Part shown: one piece after another, positions 17,962 through 27,126 of the stretch
Numbering within the stretch: the first letter of the stretch is position 1
Layout of the letters: each line of letters starts with the position of its first letter
Assembly (NCBI GenBank): GCA_000433315.1
Contig: FR893385.1
Coordinates: forward strand, 152,435 to 216,434
Reading direction: 5' to 3'
Source of the DNA: Firmicutes bacterium CAG:345
Lineage (GTDB): Bacteria; Bacillota_I; Bacilli_A; RFN20; CAG-288
Length of the DNA stretch: 64,000 nucleotides
Translations under genes and position numbers: made by a program
Notes under the pieces: model-generated
The model's database searches: none
What the model saw: the letters and a program-made list of their open reading frames with translations, nothing else
What the model was told of the DNA's origin: nothing

Positions 17962-18449
17962 AAGCATAAGTATTAAAACTTAAACTAAATGTTAAATTAA
18001 TTTTCGATTAAATATTTTTGCATTCATTCTGTTAAAGTAAAAACAAGTTTTATGAAAATACAAAATGAACAAAGAATAAATTTTTGAATTTAATTTTTCA
18101 AGATAATAATTTCCTATCTCTTCTCATATAGAATTTAATTGAATATTATTTATCGTTATAAACATCAAAAATAACAAGGTTAACAAGAAAGTTGGATTCT
18201 TTAAGAAGATTATTTAAATTATTTAAGACTTTTAAAATTATTTTTTATAAAAAAACTCAATTTTCCTTTACTTTTTGTATTTTTTTTAAAATTAATCATT
18301 ATATTTATATCATTTTAATTAGCGGATATTGTCTTTTATTAAAATGTAACCGCTTTTTTAAAATATATTGAATTTGTAATTGAATTTAAACAAATTTTCA
18401 AATATAATTTTAGAAAATAAATTTCATATTAAGGGAGGCGTTGTCTTTT
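17962..18449. other. AT-rich intergenic stretch before the lipoprotein
   Basis: About 490 bases without a credible gene. The one clear element is an AGCGG/CCGCT inverted repeat with a T run (18321-18357), possibly a weak terminator. AAGGGAGG at 18431-18438 is the ribosome site for the ATG at 18450. Confidence 0.45.
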
Positions 18450-20950
18450 ATGAAAAAAGTCTTTTACCTATAGCAGTTTGTCTGATTACTATTTTAACAG
18501 CAGCTGCTTGTACTACAAATACATCTTCTACTTCTTCTAGTTCCTCTTCAAGCTCTTCTACTCCTATAAGCAGTATAACTTCCGGAAATTCTAGTTTATC
18601 AACTTTACCTTCTACTCCTTCCTCATCATCTTCTTCATCTAGTTCTTCTACCACTCCTTCAACATCAACAATTATTTCTGTTGATCCAAAACCAGATTCA
18701 ACAGCTGAAGAAGTTTATAACTTTATTAAAGAAGCTGGTGAAAAAACAAATTATACTTTAGAAATTGCTTACGATGATGCAGTTATAAGCGTAATTTATA
18801 ATCAACAATATATTTATTATAGTTCTAGCGATGCTGGATATATCACTATCGAAAATTACAAATCAAGTGAAGACACTTTGCTTTATAATTTTACAGGGAA
18901 AAATTCTCCAGTTATTGAAAATGCTGTAAGTTATGTTGACGCTGCTCAAAAAAGAGTACCTATCACTAAAACTCAAACATTAAATGCTCTTTATGATTCA
19001 GTTCAAACATTATCCAAAGACGACATACAATTAAATTGGGATTATTATTATTCTAAAAATTCTACATTAATAGAATCATTAGCCTATTTAATTGGTGCTT
19101 CTTCTTATACCAGCTCAATTGCTGCTGTAAAACTTGCACTTTCAGAAGATCATACTTACTTAGACTTTAGATTTGTGCCTAACTTCAATGCTGATGTTGA
19201 TGTAATCGATAGTCTCAATGGTAGAATTAGCAATTTAAATAATTCAAACGTTCCTCAATTAGATACTTTCTTATCTTCTTATACTCTTCCTGAAGTAAGT
19301 TTAAGCGACAATATTTTATCTTCTTTAAGTGGAAAACAAAGTTTCACTTCTACAGTAAACTTCAATTATAATGGAAAAGTTACCATTGATCAAAAAGATG
19401 AAGTTGTCATCGATGCAACAGGAAAACAAACAATTCGCAAAGAATCCGGCGTTGAAAATTCAAAATTCATTTATTTAACAACAGATGACAATGGTGAAGC
19501 TTTTAGAAAATATGTTAATGCTTCCAATACAGTTGTAACCGAAGATCTCGGTGTTTCTTTTAATTCTTTAGTTCATCAACCTGTTGATCTCATCGAAAAA
19601 GAAGCATTTAGAAAAACTTCCGAAAATACATATACCTACTTTGGCTATGATGGTCGAGGTTTCATCTCTAAATTAATCGACTATGAACCAGGTGAAATTC
19701 TTTCAATAGATTTAACTGTTAAAAATGATAAAATCAGCAATCTACATGCAATATCAACAATGCGTTACGATTCCTATCAACAACCTATGTATTATGATAT
19801 TTATGTCGACTTCGGTGGAACAAAAGATTTCAAAGAAGTAAAAGAATACAGCGGAAAAGATAAATATGAAAGTCCATTAGGTTTATCACTAAATCCTTAT
19901 GTAGATAGAAAATATGGACGTTTCGTTAATTCTTTCACAATTGAAGTTGAGACAATTACCGGTAGTGATGTCTCTAACTACATGACACATATTTATGTAA
20001 CAAAACGCAATACTAGTAATTGGTACATGGACACAATAATCATCGATCGTGAATCTGTTGATACTTCCGAAGGTTCAATGGGTGATCCAATTCATAAAAT
20101 TACTGGATTTTATGAAACCGATAAAGGACTTGCTCCATTTAAAGTAATCGATGAAAATAAAGTTATTGCCTCTGGTCCAGTTCTTGAAGGCAAAAGATTA
20201 TCCGATGCTCTAGGAATGGATATATCTTATTTATTATTCTCAACTACTGATAAAGAAGAATTAACAACAGAAGGAGATATGGCCCGCTACAAATTATTTG
20301 CTGATGTCGATGATATCGCTGATCACATCATTGGCGGCGATAATGTTGATTCTATCATTCCTTCTTCTTTAACAATGACAGTTACTAATACAATGGTTGA
20401 TGCATCCACAAAAACTCTTAATAAAGTTTTAACAAGTATTGAATATGAATTTAATGGAGACAATCTATATAAAGGTAAAGAAAGATTAACGTTTACCGAT
20501 TATGGTACAACTTCTCTTCCATCCGAATTAGACTTCAGCACATTTGATGACTGGAAAGAACCGACAACATGGAAAGAAGGAGCCTATGAAGTTTATCAAT
20601 CATTAACCACTGAATTCTCCGAAAATGAAATTGCAATGATGCCATATTTATACGAAGCAGAAATTGAAGGAAACTGGGGTGTTGATGTATATAATGATGG
20701 CACATATATTTGGTGCTTATTATTCAACGATACTTTCGCTGCTTCTGACTCCGATCCTGTCTATCATGATTATGCAGAAAAATATGTTGCACTTTTAAAA
20801 GCCAATGGTTTCGTAGAAAAAGAATATCCATTAGCAAGCTATGGACAAGGAGTACAATTATATAAAGATGGTCTTTATGTAAGAATTCCTAATTCATCAG
20901 CTGATACTTTAATGAGTGGTATCCGTTTCCTCATTGAAATTGAAAAATAA
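18450..20950 (+). CDS. Large surface lipoprotein with a one-base frameshift in its signal peptide
   Basis: About 830 residues of unknown function. The ribosome site AAGGGAGG and ATG at 18450 start a frame that meets TAG after seven codons. The long frame is offset by one base: if the A6 tract at 18453-18458 had seven As, the ATG would read straight into KKSLLPIAVCLITILTAAAC, a textbook lipoprotein signal with lipobox TAAAC, then a Ser/Thr linker. The only in-frame ATG upstream (18380) lacks a ribosome site and gives no sensible signal. So this is either phase variation by slippage, a sequencing error or a recent mutation. The rest is intact to the terminator and shows no domain I know. Confidence 0.7.
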
Positions 20951-20957
20951 AAAATAG

Positions 20958-20985
20958 AGAAGATTTGCAAAAATCTTCTTTTTTT
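20958..20985 (+). terminator. Terminator of the lipoprotein gene
   Basis: AGAAGATTT/AAATCTTCT stem, GCAA loop, then seven Ts. Confidence 0.9.
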
Positions 20986-21067
20986 ATGCAACATTTTATT
21001 GAAACAAAATAATAAATTTGCTATTATTTCAAGTTCAATAAGATATAATGAAATTAAGAGGTTTAAT

Positions 21068-22588
21068 ATGAATAAAAGTAAAGTAATGGAAATAATAAGC
21101 GATGAAACACTAACATATAGTCAACAAGTTCTTGCCTTAGCTCGTTTAGCAGAAAGTGAAGACACTACCCTTAAAAGAAATCCACTATGGATAAAAGCCT
21201 TGCAAGAAGGAAAAGTATGTGATCTAAATGAAGGATTAGCTCCTTATAGACCTAGATATATTCTTCCTGACTATGACTTATTATTAAAAAAAGGTTGCAA
21301 ATTTCTAGAATTAGAACCAGCAACTTCGCTTTTAGAAACTTGCAATAATTTGCTTATTTTTTATAAACACTTGCCATCTATTACTTCTTATCCTGTATAC
21401 CTAGGAAATTTTACTGATATTTTTGATAAATTCGAAGATGAAGCTGATGATCCATTAACGGAAAAAATATTACGCTGCTTTTTAAAGCATATCGACAAAA
21501 CACTTTGTGACTCTTTTGTTCATGCAAATATAGGGCCAAAAGATAGTAAAATTTCACGTCTTATCTTAAAACTGACAAAAGAAATGCAATTAGCCATACC
21601 AAACATAACTTTATTGTATGATAAAGATATTACAAGCAAAGAATTTGCTTTAGCCTCTATCGATACCATGCTAGCTACAAGTAAACCTTCTTTTGCTAAT
21701 CATAAAATGTATTCAAAAGAACATAAAAATCATCCATATGGAATTGCTAGTTGTTATAATGCTTTAAATATTGGAGGAGGTGGATATACTCTTCCAAGAT
21801 TAAGACTTTATGAAATTTCTTTAGAAGCTAAAGATATTCCAGATTTTTTGGATAATGTCTTACCTAAATATGTAACCTTAATTTTAGAAAACATCGATCA
21901 AAGAATTAAATTTATTGTTGAAGAATCCAGTTTCTTTAAATCAAACTTTTTAGTTAAAGAAGGTTTTGTAAATCAAGAAAACTTTACAGGGATGGTTGGT
22001 GTTGTCGGTGTTGCAGAATGTGTAAACAATCTTTTAGGGATTAAAGATAAAGCTTTAGGTTTTGGGCATAATAATGATGCAGAAGAATTGGCAATACAAG
22101 TTCTTTCGAAAATAGAAGAAATCGTCAATAATCATCAAGGATTATATTGCAGTGGAAATAATAATCACTACGAAATGCATGCCCAAGTTGGTATCGATAC
22201 TGATGGTACTGATGATGCTCCTGGTTGCCGTGTTCCAGTTGGATATGAACCAGATTTATTTAATCATTTAATGCTCGAATCTAAACTTCACAAATATTTT
22301 CCTTGTGGAGTTGGCGACATATTTAAATTTGATCAAACCTGGACTAATTCCAAAGAAGCCATCCTTGATATAATTAATGGTGCTTTCGATAAAGGAATGC
22401 GTTATTTCACAGCTTATAATGAAGATAATGATGTTGTAAGAGTTACCGGATATCTAGTTAAAAAGAGCGAAATAGATAAATTAACAAATGGCCAACAATC
22501 AATAAATAATTGCACAATATTCGGAAAAGGTGCTAAAGAACATGGTCATGCATTAGATAGAAAAATTTATGGAAAAAGCTCTAATTAA
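21068..22588 (+). CDS. yjjI: YjjI-type glycyl radical enzyme
   Basis: 506 residues from the ATG at 21068 (AGAGG upstream); the longer frame starts at TTG without a site. The C-terminal glycyl-radical motif RVTGYLV places the radical glycine at codon 22448-22450. A candidate thiyl cysteine is in GIASCYNALNIGGGGYTLPR. Members of this family (DUF3029) are much shorter than pyruvate formate-lyase; their substrate is unknown, and they need strict anoxia. The activase follows with overlap, as in E. coli yjjI-yjjW. Confidence 0.88.
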   Translation: MNKSKVMEIISDETLTYSQQVLALARLAESEDTTLKRNPLWIKALQEGKVCDLNEGLAPYRPRYILPDYDLLLKKGCKFLELEPATSLLETCNNLLIFYKHLPSITSYPVYLGNFTDIFDKFEDEADDPLTEKILRCFLKHIDKTLCDSFVHANIGPKDSKISRLILKLTKEMQLAIPNITLLYDKDITSKEFALASIDTMLATSKPSFANHKMYSKEHKNHPYGIASCYNALNIGGGGYTLPRLRLYEISLEAKDIPDFLDNVLPKYVTLILENIDQRIKFIVEESSFFKSNFLVKEGFVNQENFTGMVGVVGVAECVNNLLGIKDKALGFGHNNDAEELAIQVLSKIEEIVNNHQGLYCSGNNNHYEMHAQVGIDTDGTDDAPGCRVPVGYEPDLFNHLMLESKLHKYFPCGVGDIFKFDQTWTNSKEAILDIINGAFDKGMRYFTAYNEDNDVVRVTGYLVKKSEIDKLTNGQQSINNCTIFGKGAKEHGHALDRKIYGKSSN

Positions 22589-23411
22589 TAAAATAATTAA
22601 TTTTTCTAATGTTGATGGTCCAGGAAATAGAATGGCAATATTCTTTCAATCCTGTCCTTTTTCATGCTTATATTGTCATAATCCCGAAACAATAAATTTA
22701 TGTAAAAATTGTGGCAAATGCATTGAATTTTGTCCGAAAAAAGCTATCTCATTAGATGATAATAGCAAAATAGTATGGAACGAAACAAAATGTATCAATT
22801 GTGATACCTGTATAAAAATATGTCCAAATTTATCTTCTCCAAAGACACGATATTATACCATAGACGAATTATTTGAAAAAATTAAACAAATTAAACCTTT
22901 TATACGCGGAATCACAGTTTCTGGTGGAGAATGTACAAATTGGTCAAAATTTCTCTTAGAATTATTTCCAAAAGTCAAAAAATTAGGACTTACCTGTCTA
23001 ATTGATTCAAATGGCTGCACCGATTTTAAAGAAATAGAAGAATTAATTAATATTTCTGACGGAGTAATGTTAGATGTCAAAGCCTATGATAATAAATTTC
23101 ATAATTTTATCACGGGAAAAGACAACAAAATAGTTTTAAAAAATCTTAACTTTTTAATTCAAAATCAAAAATTAGAAGAAGTAAGAACTGTAATTCTTCC
23201 AAATTTCGATGAAGAAAACTATAAAACTGTATCTGCCGTTGCAAAGATAATCCCAGCAAATATCCGTTATAAATTATTGAAATATCGCCATTTCGGTGTT
23301 AGAAAACAAGGAATTGATACTTTCGGACAAGTAATAGTTCAAGATAATAAATTAAAAGAACTAAAGAAAGTAGCTGAAAATTTAGGGCTCAAAAATGTTG
23401 TGATAATATAA
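22569..23411 (+). CDS. yjjW: YjjW-type glycyl radical enzyme activase (radical SAM)
   Basis: 280 residues. Radical-SAM cluster motif CPFSCLYC (CX3CX2C) near residue 29, then an inserted ferredoxin-like pair of clusters: CKNCGKCIEFCP and CINCDTCIKICP. SAM-binding VSGGE follows. It generates the glycyl radical on YjjI using S-adenosylmethionine. The ATG lies 20 bases inside the end of yjjI, so the two are coupled. Confidence 0.92.
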   Translation: MEKALINKIINFSNVDGPGNRMAIFFQSCPFSCLYCHNPETINLCKNCGKCIEFCPKKAISLDDNSKIVWNETKCINCDTCIKICPNLSSPKTRYYTIDELFEKIKQIKPFIRGITVSGGECTNWSKFLLELFPKVKKLGLTCLIDSNGCTDFKEIEELINISDGVMLDVKAYDNKFHNFITGKDNKIVLKNLNFLIQNQKLEEVRTVILPNFDEENYKTVSAVAKIIPANIRYKLLKYRHFGVRKQGIDTFGQVIVQDNKLKELKKVAENLGLKNVVII

Positions 23412-23414
23412 AAA

Positions 23415-23437
23415 GATGGGAGTTTTCCCACCTTTTT
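23415..23437 (+). terminator. Terminator of yjjI-yjjW
   Basis: TGGGA/TCCCA stem with GTTT loop and a five-T run just after the stop. Confidence 0.65.
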
Positions 23438-23485
23438 ATTCATCAATTTTCGTATTTTCTTCTATATCTTTTATCGTATTTTCAG

Positions 23486-24754
23486 TTATTTTGCCAAAAT
23501 GTTTTTCTTTTCTTCTTTATTGATTAATTTCATTATTTTTTCATCAACTTTTTTCAACTGACGAGCTTCTTTTTTTGAAATTGGACGAATACCATGTTTA
23601 GCTATTTCTTCTTTGTTTTCTTCAATGGCTTTTTCAAAAACTTTTTCTAATTGAGTGACACAATATTCCAAAGCATATTGCTTAGCATACTCAATATATT
23701 TTTTTGAAAGTTCATTTTTTATATCCTGATGTTCATAAAAATACTCAATTCTTTCACAAAGAGAATGAGGGTCTCCTCTTTCAAATAAACAATGTGGATC
23801 TTGTGCAAATTGCTTTGTAGCTGTTTGTTCTGAATTAGATATTACAGGGACAAGACCACACGTAAAGGCCTCCATACAACTTATTGCTTCACTTTCAGCA
23901 TCAGAAGCATGAACATATAAATCTGAATAATTAATTACTTTTAGCAATTCATCTTGTGGCAAAAATGAAAATATAACAGGATTTTTCAAATATTTTTTTG
24001 ATAAAGACTCCAAATGAGCTTTCCATGGTCCTTTACCACACAAAACCAATTGAATTTTATCATTATATTTTGATTCTCCAATTGCCTTAATTATCAAATC
24101 TTGACGTTTCTCACGGCTCAATCTTCCTATCATTAAAACAACAAATTTATCTTTTAATTCTGCTGGTTTTTCAACATTGTCCAAATGAACAAAGCGAGGG
24201 GAAACACCATTTGAAATAGCATGAATTTGGTTTTTATAACCATGTTTAATCAAATCATGCTTTACCATTTCAGAAGGACAATGAACATGATTTATATATT
24301 TATAAAATGAATTTTTAAAAAAGCTATATAATGCATTGTTAGCAATTTTACTCTTTCCTAAATAAATGGAATAAGTAATATTTTCTGGCTGCATATGAAA
24401 AGCGCCAGTAACAGCAACACCCATATCTTTAGCAACAAGTCTCGCATGGCGTTGAATTGGAAAAGGTAAAAGCAAATGGACAACGTCTGCTCCTTTTATT
24501 GCTTCGCGTAAAACTAAATCATCTGGCTTAGCAAATACCATTCCTTGCGATGCAATAAAATCATTAAAAACAGGGATATGATAACTTTCTACTCCATAAA
24601 AATTTGGATCATCTATTTTTTGATCCTTTGGAGCAGCTGCAACAACTCTAACTGTATGCCCATGTTTTTTTAAAACCTCAGCAAAGCGCATAGTAGTAAC
24701 TGTTGTTCCATTATTAACAGCTCCATATTGATCCATTACCAATGTAATAATCAT
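23486..24754 (-). CDS. Glycosyltransferase, family GT4 (GT-B fold)
   Basis: 422 residues. N-terminal Rossmann domain with a glycine-rich acceptor loop (YGAVNNGTTVTTMRFAEVL), DVVHLLLPFP, and ISNGVSPRF; C-terminal domain with MIGRLSREKRQDL and the E-x7-E donor motif ESEAISCMEAF. The C-terminal ~30 residues are Lys-rich. The nearest well-known enzymes are glucosyl-diacylglycerol synthases of Bacilli and Mollicutes, so a membrane glycolipid product is plausible, but the acceptor cannot be read from sequence. It follows a membrane protein gene by 12 bases. Confidence 0.8.
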   Translation of the reverse strand: MIITLVMDQYGAVNNGTTVTTMRFAEVLKKHGHTVRVVAAAPKDQKIDDPNFYGVESYHIPVFNDFIASQGMVFAKPDDLVLREAIKGADVVHLLLPFPIQRHARLVAKDMGVAVTGAFHMQPENITYSIYLGKSKIANNALYSFFKNSFYKYINHVHCPSEMVKHDLIKHGYKNQIHAISNGVSPRFVHLDNVEKPAELKDKFVVLMIGRLSREKRQDLIIKAIGESKYNDKIQLVLCGKGPWKAHLESLSKKYLKNPVIFSFLPQDELLKVINYSDLYVHASDAESEAISCMEAFTCGLVPVISNSEQTATKQFAQDPHCLFERGDPHSLCERIEYFYEHQDIKNELSKKYIEYAKQYALEYCVTQLEKVFEKAIEENKEEIAKHGIRPISKKEARQLKKVDEKIMKLINKEEKKNILAK

Positions 24755-24766
24755 AATAATACCTTT

Positions 24767-25597
24767 CTAATTAAGTGTGTTATTTTCTAAAACTTCATCA
24801 ACTTTAACAGCTTTAGTTTTTCTTTTCTTTTTTCCGGTTTCCGGTTCAAGATAAGTCAATTTTATTTCAGTTGAAGTATTTTTCTCTACTTGAGATATAG
24901 AAGATTCTGCTATATTTTCTTTATCATTGCTGAATTTTCTCGTATCTTTGAAAGAGTTTGCAATTTCTAATATTTTAGGATTTTTTTCATATGATGGATG
25001 CATTATTTTCCAAAAAAAGTTCGATAATGGTTCCCTATTATCATGAAGTTTTTTAAATTCTTCAATCTTTTCATCATGGAGAATAAATTTTGCTTGCTTA
25101 ATTCGATCTTTTTGTCTTTGTGAAAGAATATTAGTCAAGGCTTTATCCTTTCTAGTAAAAGCATTTCCAACTGAATCTATAACAACGCTTTCTATTGAAA
25201 ATATTTTTCTCGATTTATAGTTATGATTTAAAATAAATTTTTCAAGTCTTTGCGGATCTATTTTATAATTTATAGAATTTCTAGCTGGTATAATTGGCAA
25301 TGATCCAAGCTTTTCTTCTTTCATATATTCATCTACAAAATTAAAAAATTGATTCCTATAATAAATTCCAAAATCACGAATTACTACATCATTAAAATTA
25401 GAATTGAAAATTGTAAAAGAAATCATTTCTTTTTCAAGAACTGAATCATAGCTTAATTTAATCATCATCTTTAAAGAAGAATTCACAGTTAAACGAGAAA
25501 TTTTCTTAACTTTAATAAAATTAAGAACTGCGAGAATTAAATTTATAATTAATATTGCCGAAGCAATGCATATAATCAACCAAAAGTACCATTCCAT
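24767..25597 (-). CDS. Single-pass membrane protein, unknown
   Basis: 276 residues. One N-terminal membrane segment (about 5-28), then a basic, probably cytoplasmic domain of mixed helices and strands, and a charged tail containing KKRKTKAVK. Divergent from exoA; first gene of a two-gene unit with the glycosyltransferase, so it may act with it at the membrane. No family recognised. Confidence 0.65.
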   Translation of the reverse strand: MEWYFWLIICIASAILIINLILAVLNFIKVKKISRLTVNSSLKMMIKLSYDSVLEKEMISFTIFNSNFNDVVIRDFGIYYRNQFFNFVDEYMKEEKLGSLPIIPARNSINYKIDPQRLEKFILNHNYKSRKIFSIESVVIDSVGNAFTRKDKALTNILSQRQKDRIKQAKFILHDEKIEEFKKLHDNREPLSNFFWKIMHPSYEKNPKILEIANSFKDTRKFSNDKENIAESSISQVEKNTSTEIKLTYLEPETGKKKRKTKAVKVDEVLENNTLN

Positions 25598-25680
25598 TTT
25601 GTGTTAAGCCCTTCCATTAAATTATTATAATGTTTTTTAGATTTCTTCTCAACCTTTATTTAAACTAAAATGCTTTTTCA

Positions 25681-25709
25681 TTGTTGTTTTAAAAAAGATA
25701 CTTTATAAT
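25681..25709 (+). promoter_or_regulatory. Promoter of exoA
   Basis: TTGTTG, 17 bases, TATAAT, 16 bases before the ATG; the ribosome site GAGG follows. Confidence 0.6.
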
Positions 25710-25725
25710 TGAGAAAGAGGTAAAT

Positions 25726-26484
25726 ATGAAATTAGTTGCATGGAATATTAATGGTATTAGAGCTGTTTTAGGTAAAGGTTTTGCAGAATCTTTTTCTTTA
25801 CTTAATCCAGACATTATATCTCTTGATGAAATAAAACTTAGCGAAGGAATTTCTTTTCCTTTTATTCCCGAAGGTTATCATACATTTTATACAATTAGCA
25901 AAGTTAAAAAAGGTTATTCTGGCGTTGCTGTTTTTTCAAAATTAGAACCAATAAATGTCTCCTATGGTTTAGAAAATGGAGAATATGATGAAGAAGGTAG
26001 AATAATCACATTGGAATATTCTAATTTCTTTTATGTAGCTGTCTATTCTCCTAATTCTCAAGAAACTTTAGCTCGACTTCCTTTTAGAGTTGAATATGAA
26101 AATAAGCTTAAAAATTATCTTATTAATTTAGATAAAATTAAGCCAGTGATTTTAGGCGGTGATTTAAATGTCGCTCATCAGCCTATAGATTTAAAAAATG
26201 ATAAGGCCAATGAAGGATGTTCTGGCTATACCAAAGAAGAAAGAGATTGTTTCTCTGCTCTTCTAAATAGTGGTTTTATCGATTCCTTCCGATATAAAAA
26301 TCCTGATAAAGAAGAATATAGTTGGTGGAGCTACCGCTTTAAAGCGCGAGAAAGAAACGCTGGTTGGAGAATAGACTATTTCGTAGTTTCAGAAAAAATT
26401 AAAGATAAAATTCAAGAAGCTTATATCCGTCAAGATATTCTTGGATCAGATCATTGTCCCGTTGTTTTAGAAATAAATCTTTAA
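25726..26484 (+). CDS. exoA: Exodeoxyribonuclease III / AP endonuclease
   Basis: 252 residues, the usual length. Metal and catalytic motifs in order: WNINGIRA (Asn7), the Glu in LDEIKL (normally LQETK), YSPNSQ, GGDLNVAH (Asp/Asn), WWSYR, WRIDYFVVS and GSDHCPV (Asp-His). It cleaves DNA at abasic sites in base-excision repair. Confidence 0.94.
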   Translation: MKLVAWNINGIRAVLGKGFAESFSLLNPDIISLDEIKLSEGISFPFIPEGYHTFYTISKVKKGYSGVAVFSKLEPINVSYGLENGEYDEEGRIITLEYSNFFYVAVYSPNSQETLARLPFRVEYENKLKNYLINLDKIKPVILGGDLNVAHQPIDLKNDKANEGCSGYTKEERDCFSALLNSGFIDSFRYKNPDKEEYSWWSYRFKARERNAGWRIDYFVVSEKIKDKIQEAYIRQDILGSDHCPVVLEINL

Positions 26485-26533
26485 TGAATAAGTTCTTTTT
26501 TTCTTCTCATAATAAAATCAAAAAGGAGAAAAA

Positions 26534-27076
26534 ATGAAAAATGTTGCTGTAGCTTTAAATGATAATCATCTTATTGCTGAATCTTTAAAAAGAACTTCTT
26601 CATTCACTATTTATGGAATAGAAGATAATAAAATAGTTGTTAAATATTTTCAAAATGTCTTAGGCATAAGTGTTGAAGATAAGATAGACTTTTTAAAAAG
26701 TAAAAAAATTGAAGTACTTTTCTTAGATGACATCTTAAACGAAGAGCTAGATTTAATGAATAATTATGGCTTAGAAATTTATATCAATGCAGAGGGAGCG
26801 GCAGATTATATAATCAATCGTTATCTTTCTGGAGACTTAGATAAAGACTACGAAGAAGATAATATAGAAACCAATAAAGAAATAATCGATGGCGATGAAA
26901 AAGAAAAAAGTGAAAAGGATATAAATCCTTTCATTATTCCCCCTACAATCAATGGAAATCTTTTTCAGCCAACAATTTTTCCTTATGAATTTGGTGAAGA
27001 ATTCTATAAAGAACTTGATAATCCTAGCATTGATGAAGATGATGAATATAATGAGGATATAAATAAAAACAAATAA
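26534..27076 (+). CDS. NifX-like (dinitrogenase cofactor-biosynthesis fold) protein with acidic tail
   Basis: 180 residues. The first ~105 match the pattern of the NifX/NifB C-terminal fold: a start strand VAVALNDN, then FTIYGIEDNKIV, an alternating helix-strand section ending GLEIYINAEGAADYII and YLSGDLDKDY. The remainder is a low-complexity Asp/Glu-rich tail with a Pro-rich PFIIPPTINGN piece. There is no nitrogenase here; small proteins of this fold occur in many anaerobes with unknown roles. Ribosome site AAGGAG. Confidence 0.5.
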   Translation: MKNVAVALNDNHLIAESLKRTSSFTIYGIEDNKIVVKYFQNVLGISVEDKIDFLKSKKIEVLFLDDILNEELDLMNNYGLEIYINAEGAADYIINRYLSGDLDKDYEEDNIETNKEIIDGDEKEKSEKDINPFIIPPTINGNLFQPTIFPYEFGEEFYKELDNPSIDEDDEYNEDINKNK

Positions 27077-27079
27077 AAA

Positions 27080-27126
27080 GTTATTAAGAGATAGAAGATA
27101 TATTCTATTTCTTAATAACCTTTTTT
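27080..27126. terminator. Bidirectional terminator between the NifX-like gene and metG
   Basis: A 16-bp stem (27080-27095 with 27104-27119, one mismatch) with T runs on both sides; it slightly overlaps the metG stop. Confidence 0.8.

Noticed and set aside
18380..18449. ATG at 18380 as the true start of the lipoprotein
   Set aside because: No ribosome site, and it would place charged sequence before the signal peptide; the ATG at 18450 with AAGGGAGG is the evident start apart from one missing base.
15988..18450. Integrated element at tRNA-Thr
   Set aside because: No integrase and no copy of the tRNA 3' end was seen downstream of the ATPase gene.
20999..21067. Upstream TTG start for yjjI
   Set aside because: No ribosome site; the ATG at 21068 has AGAGG and matches the family's N-terminus.
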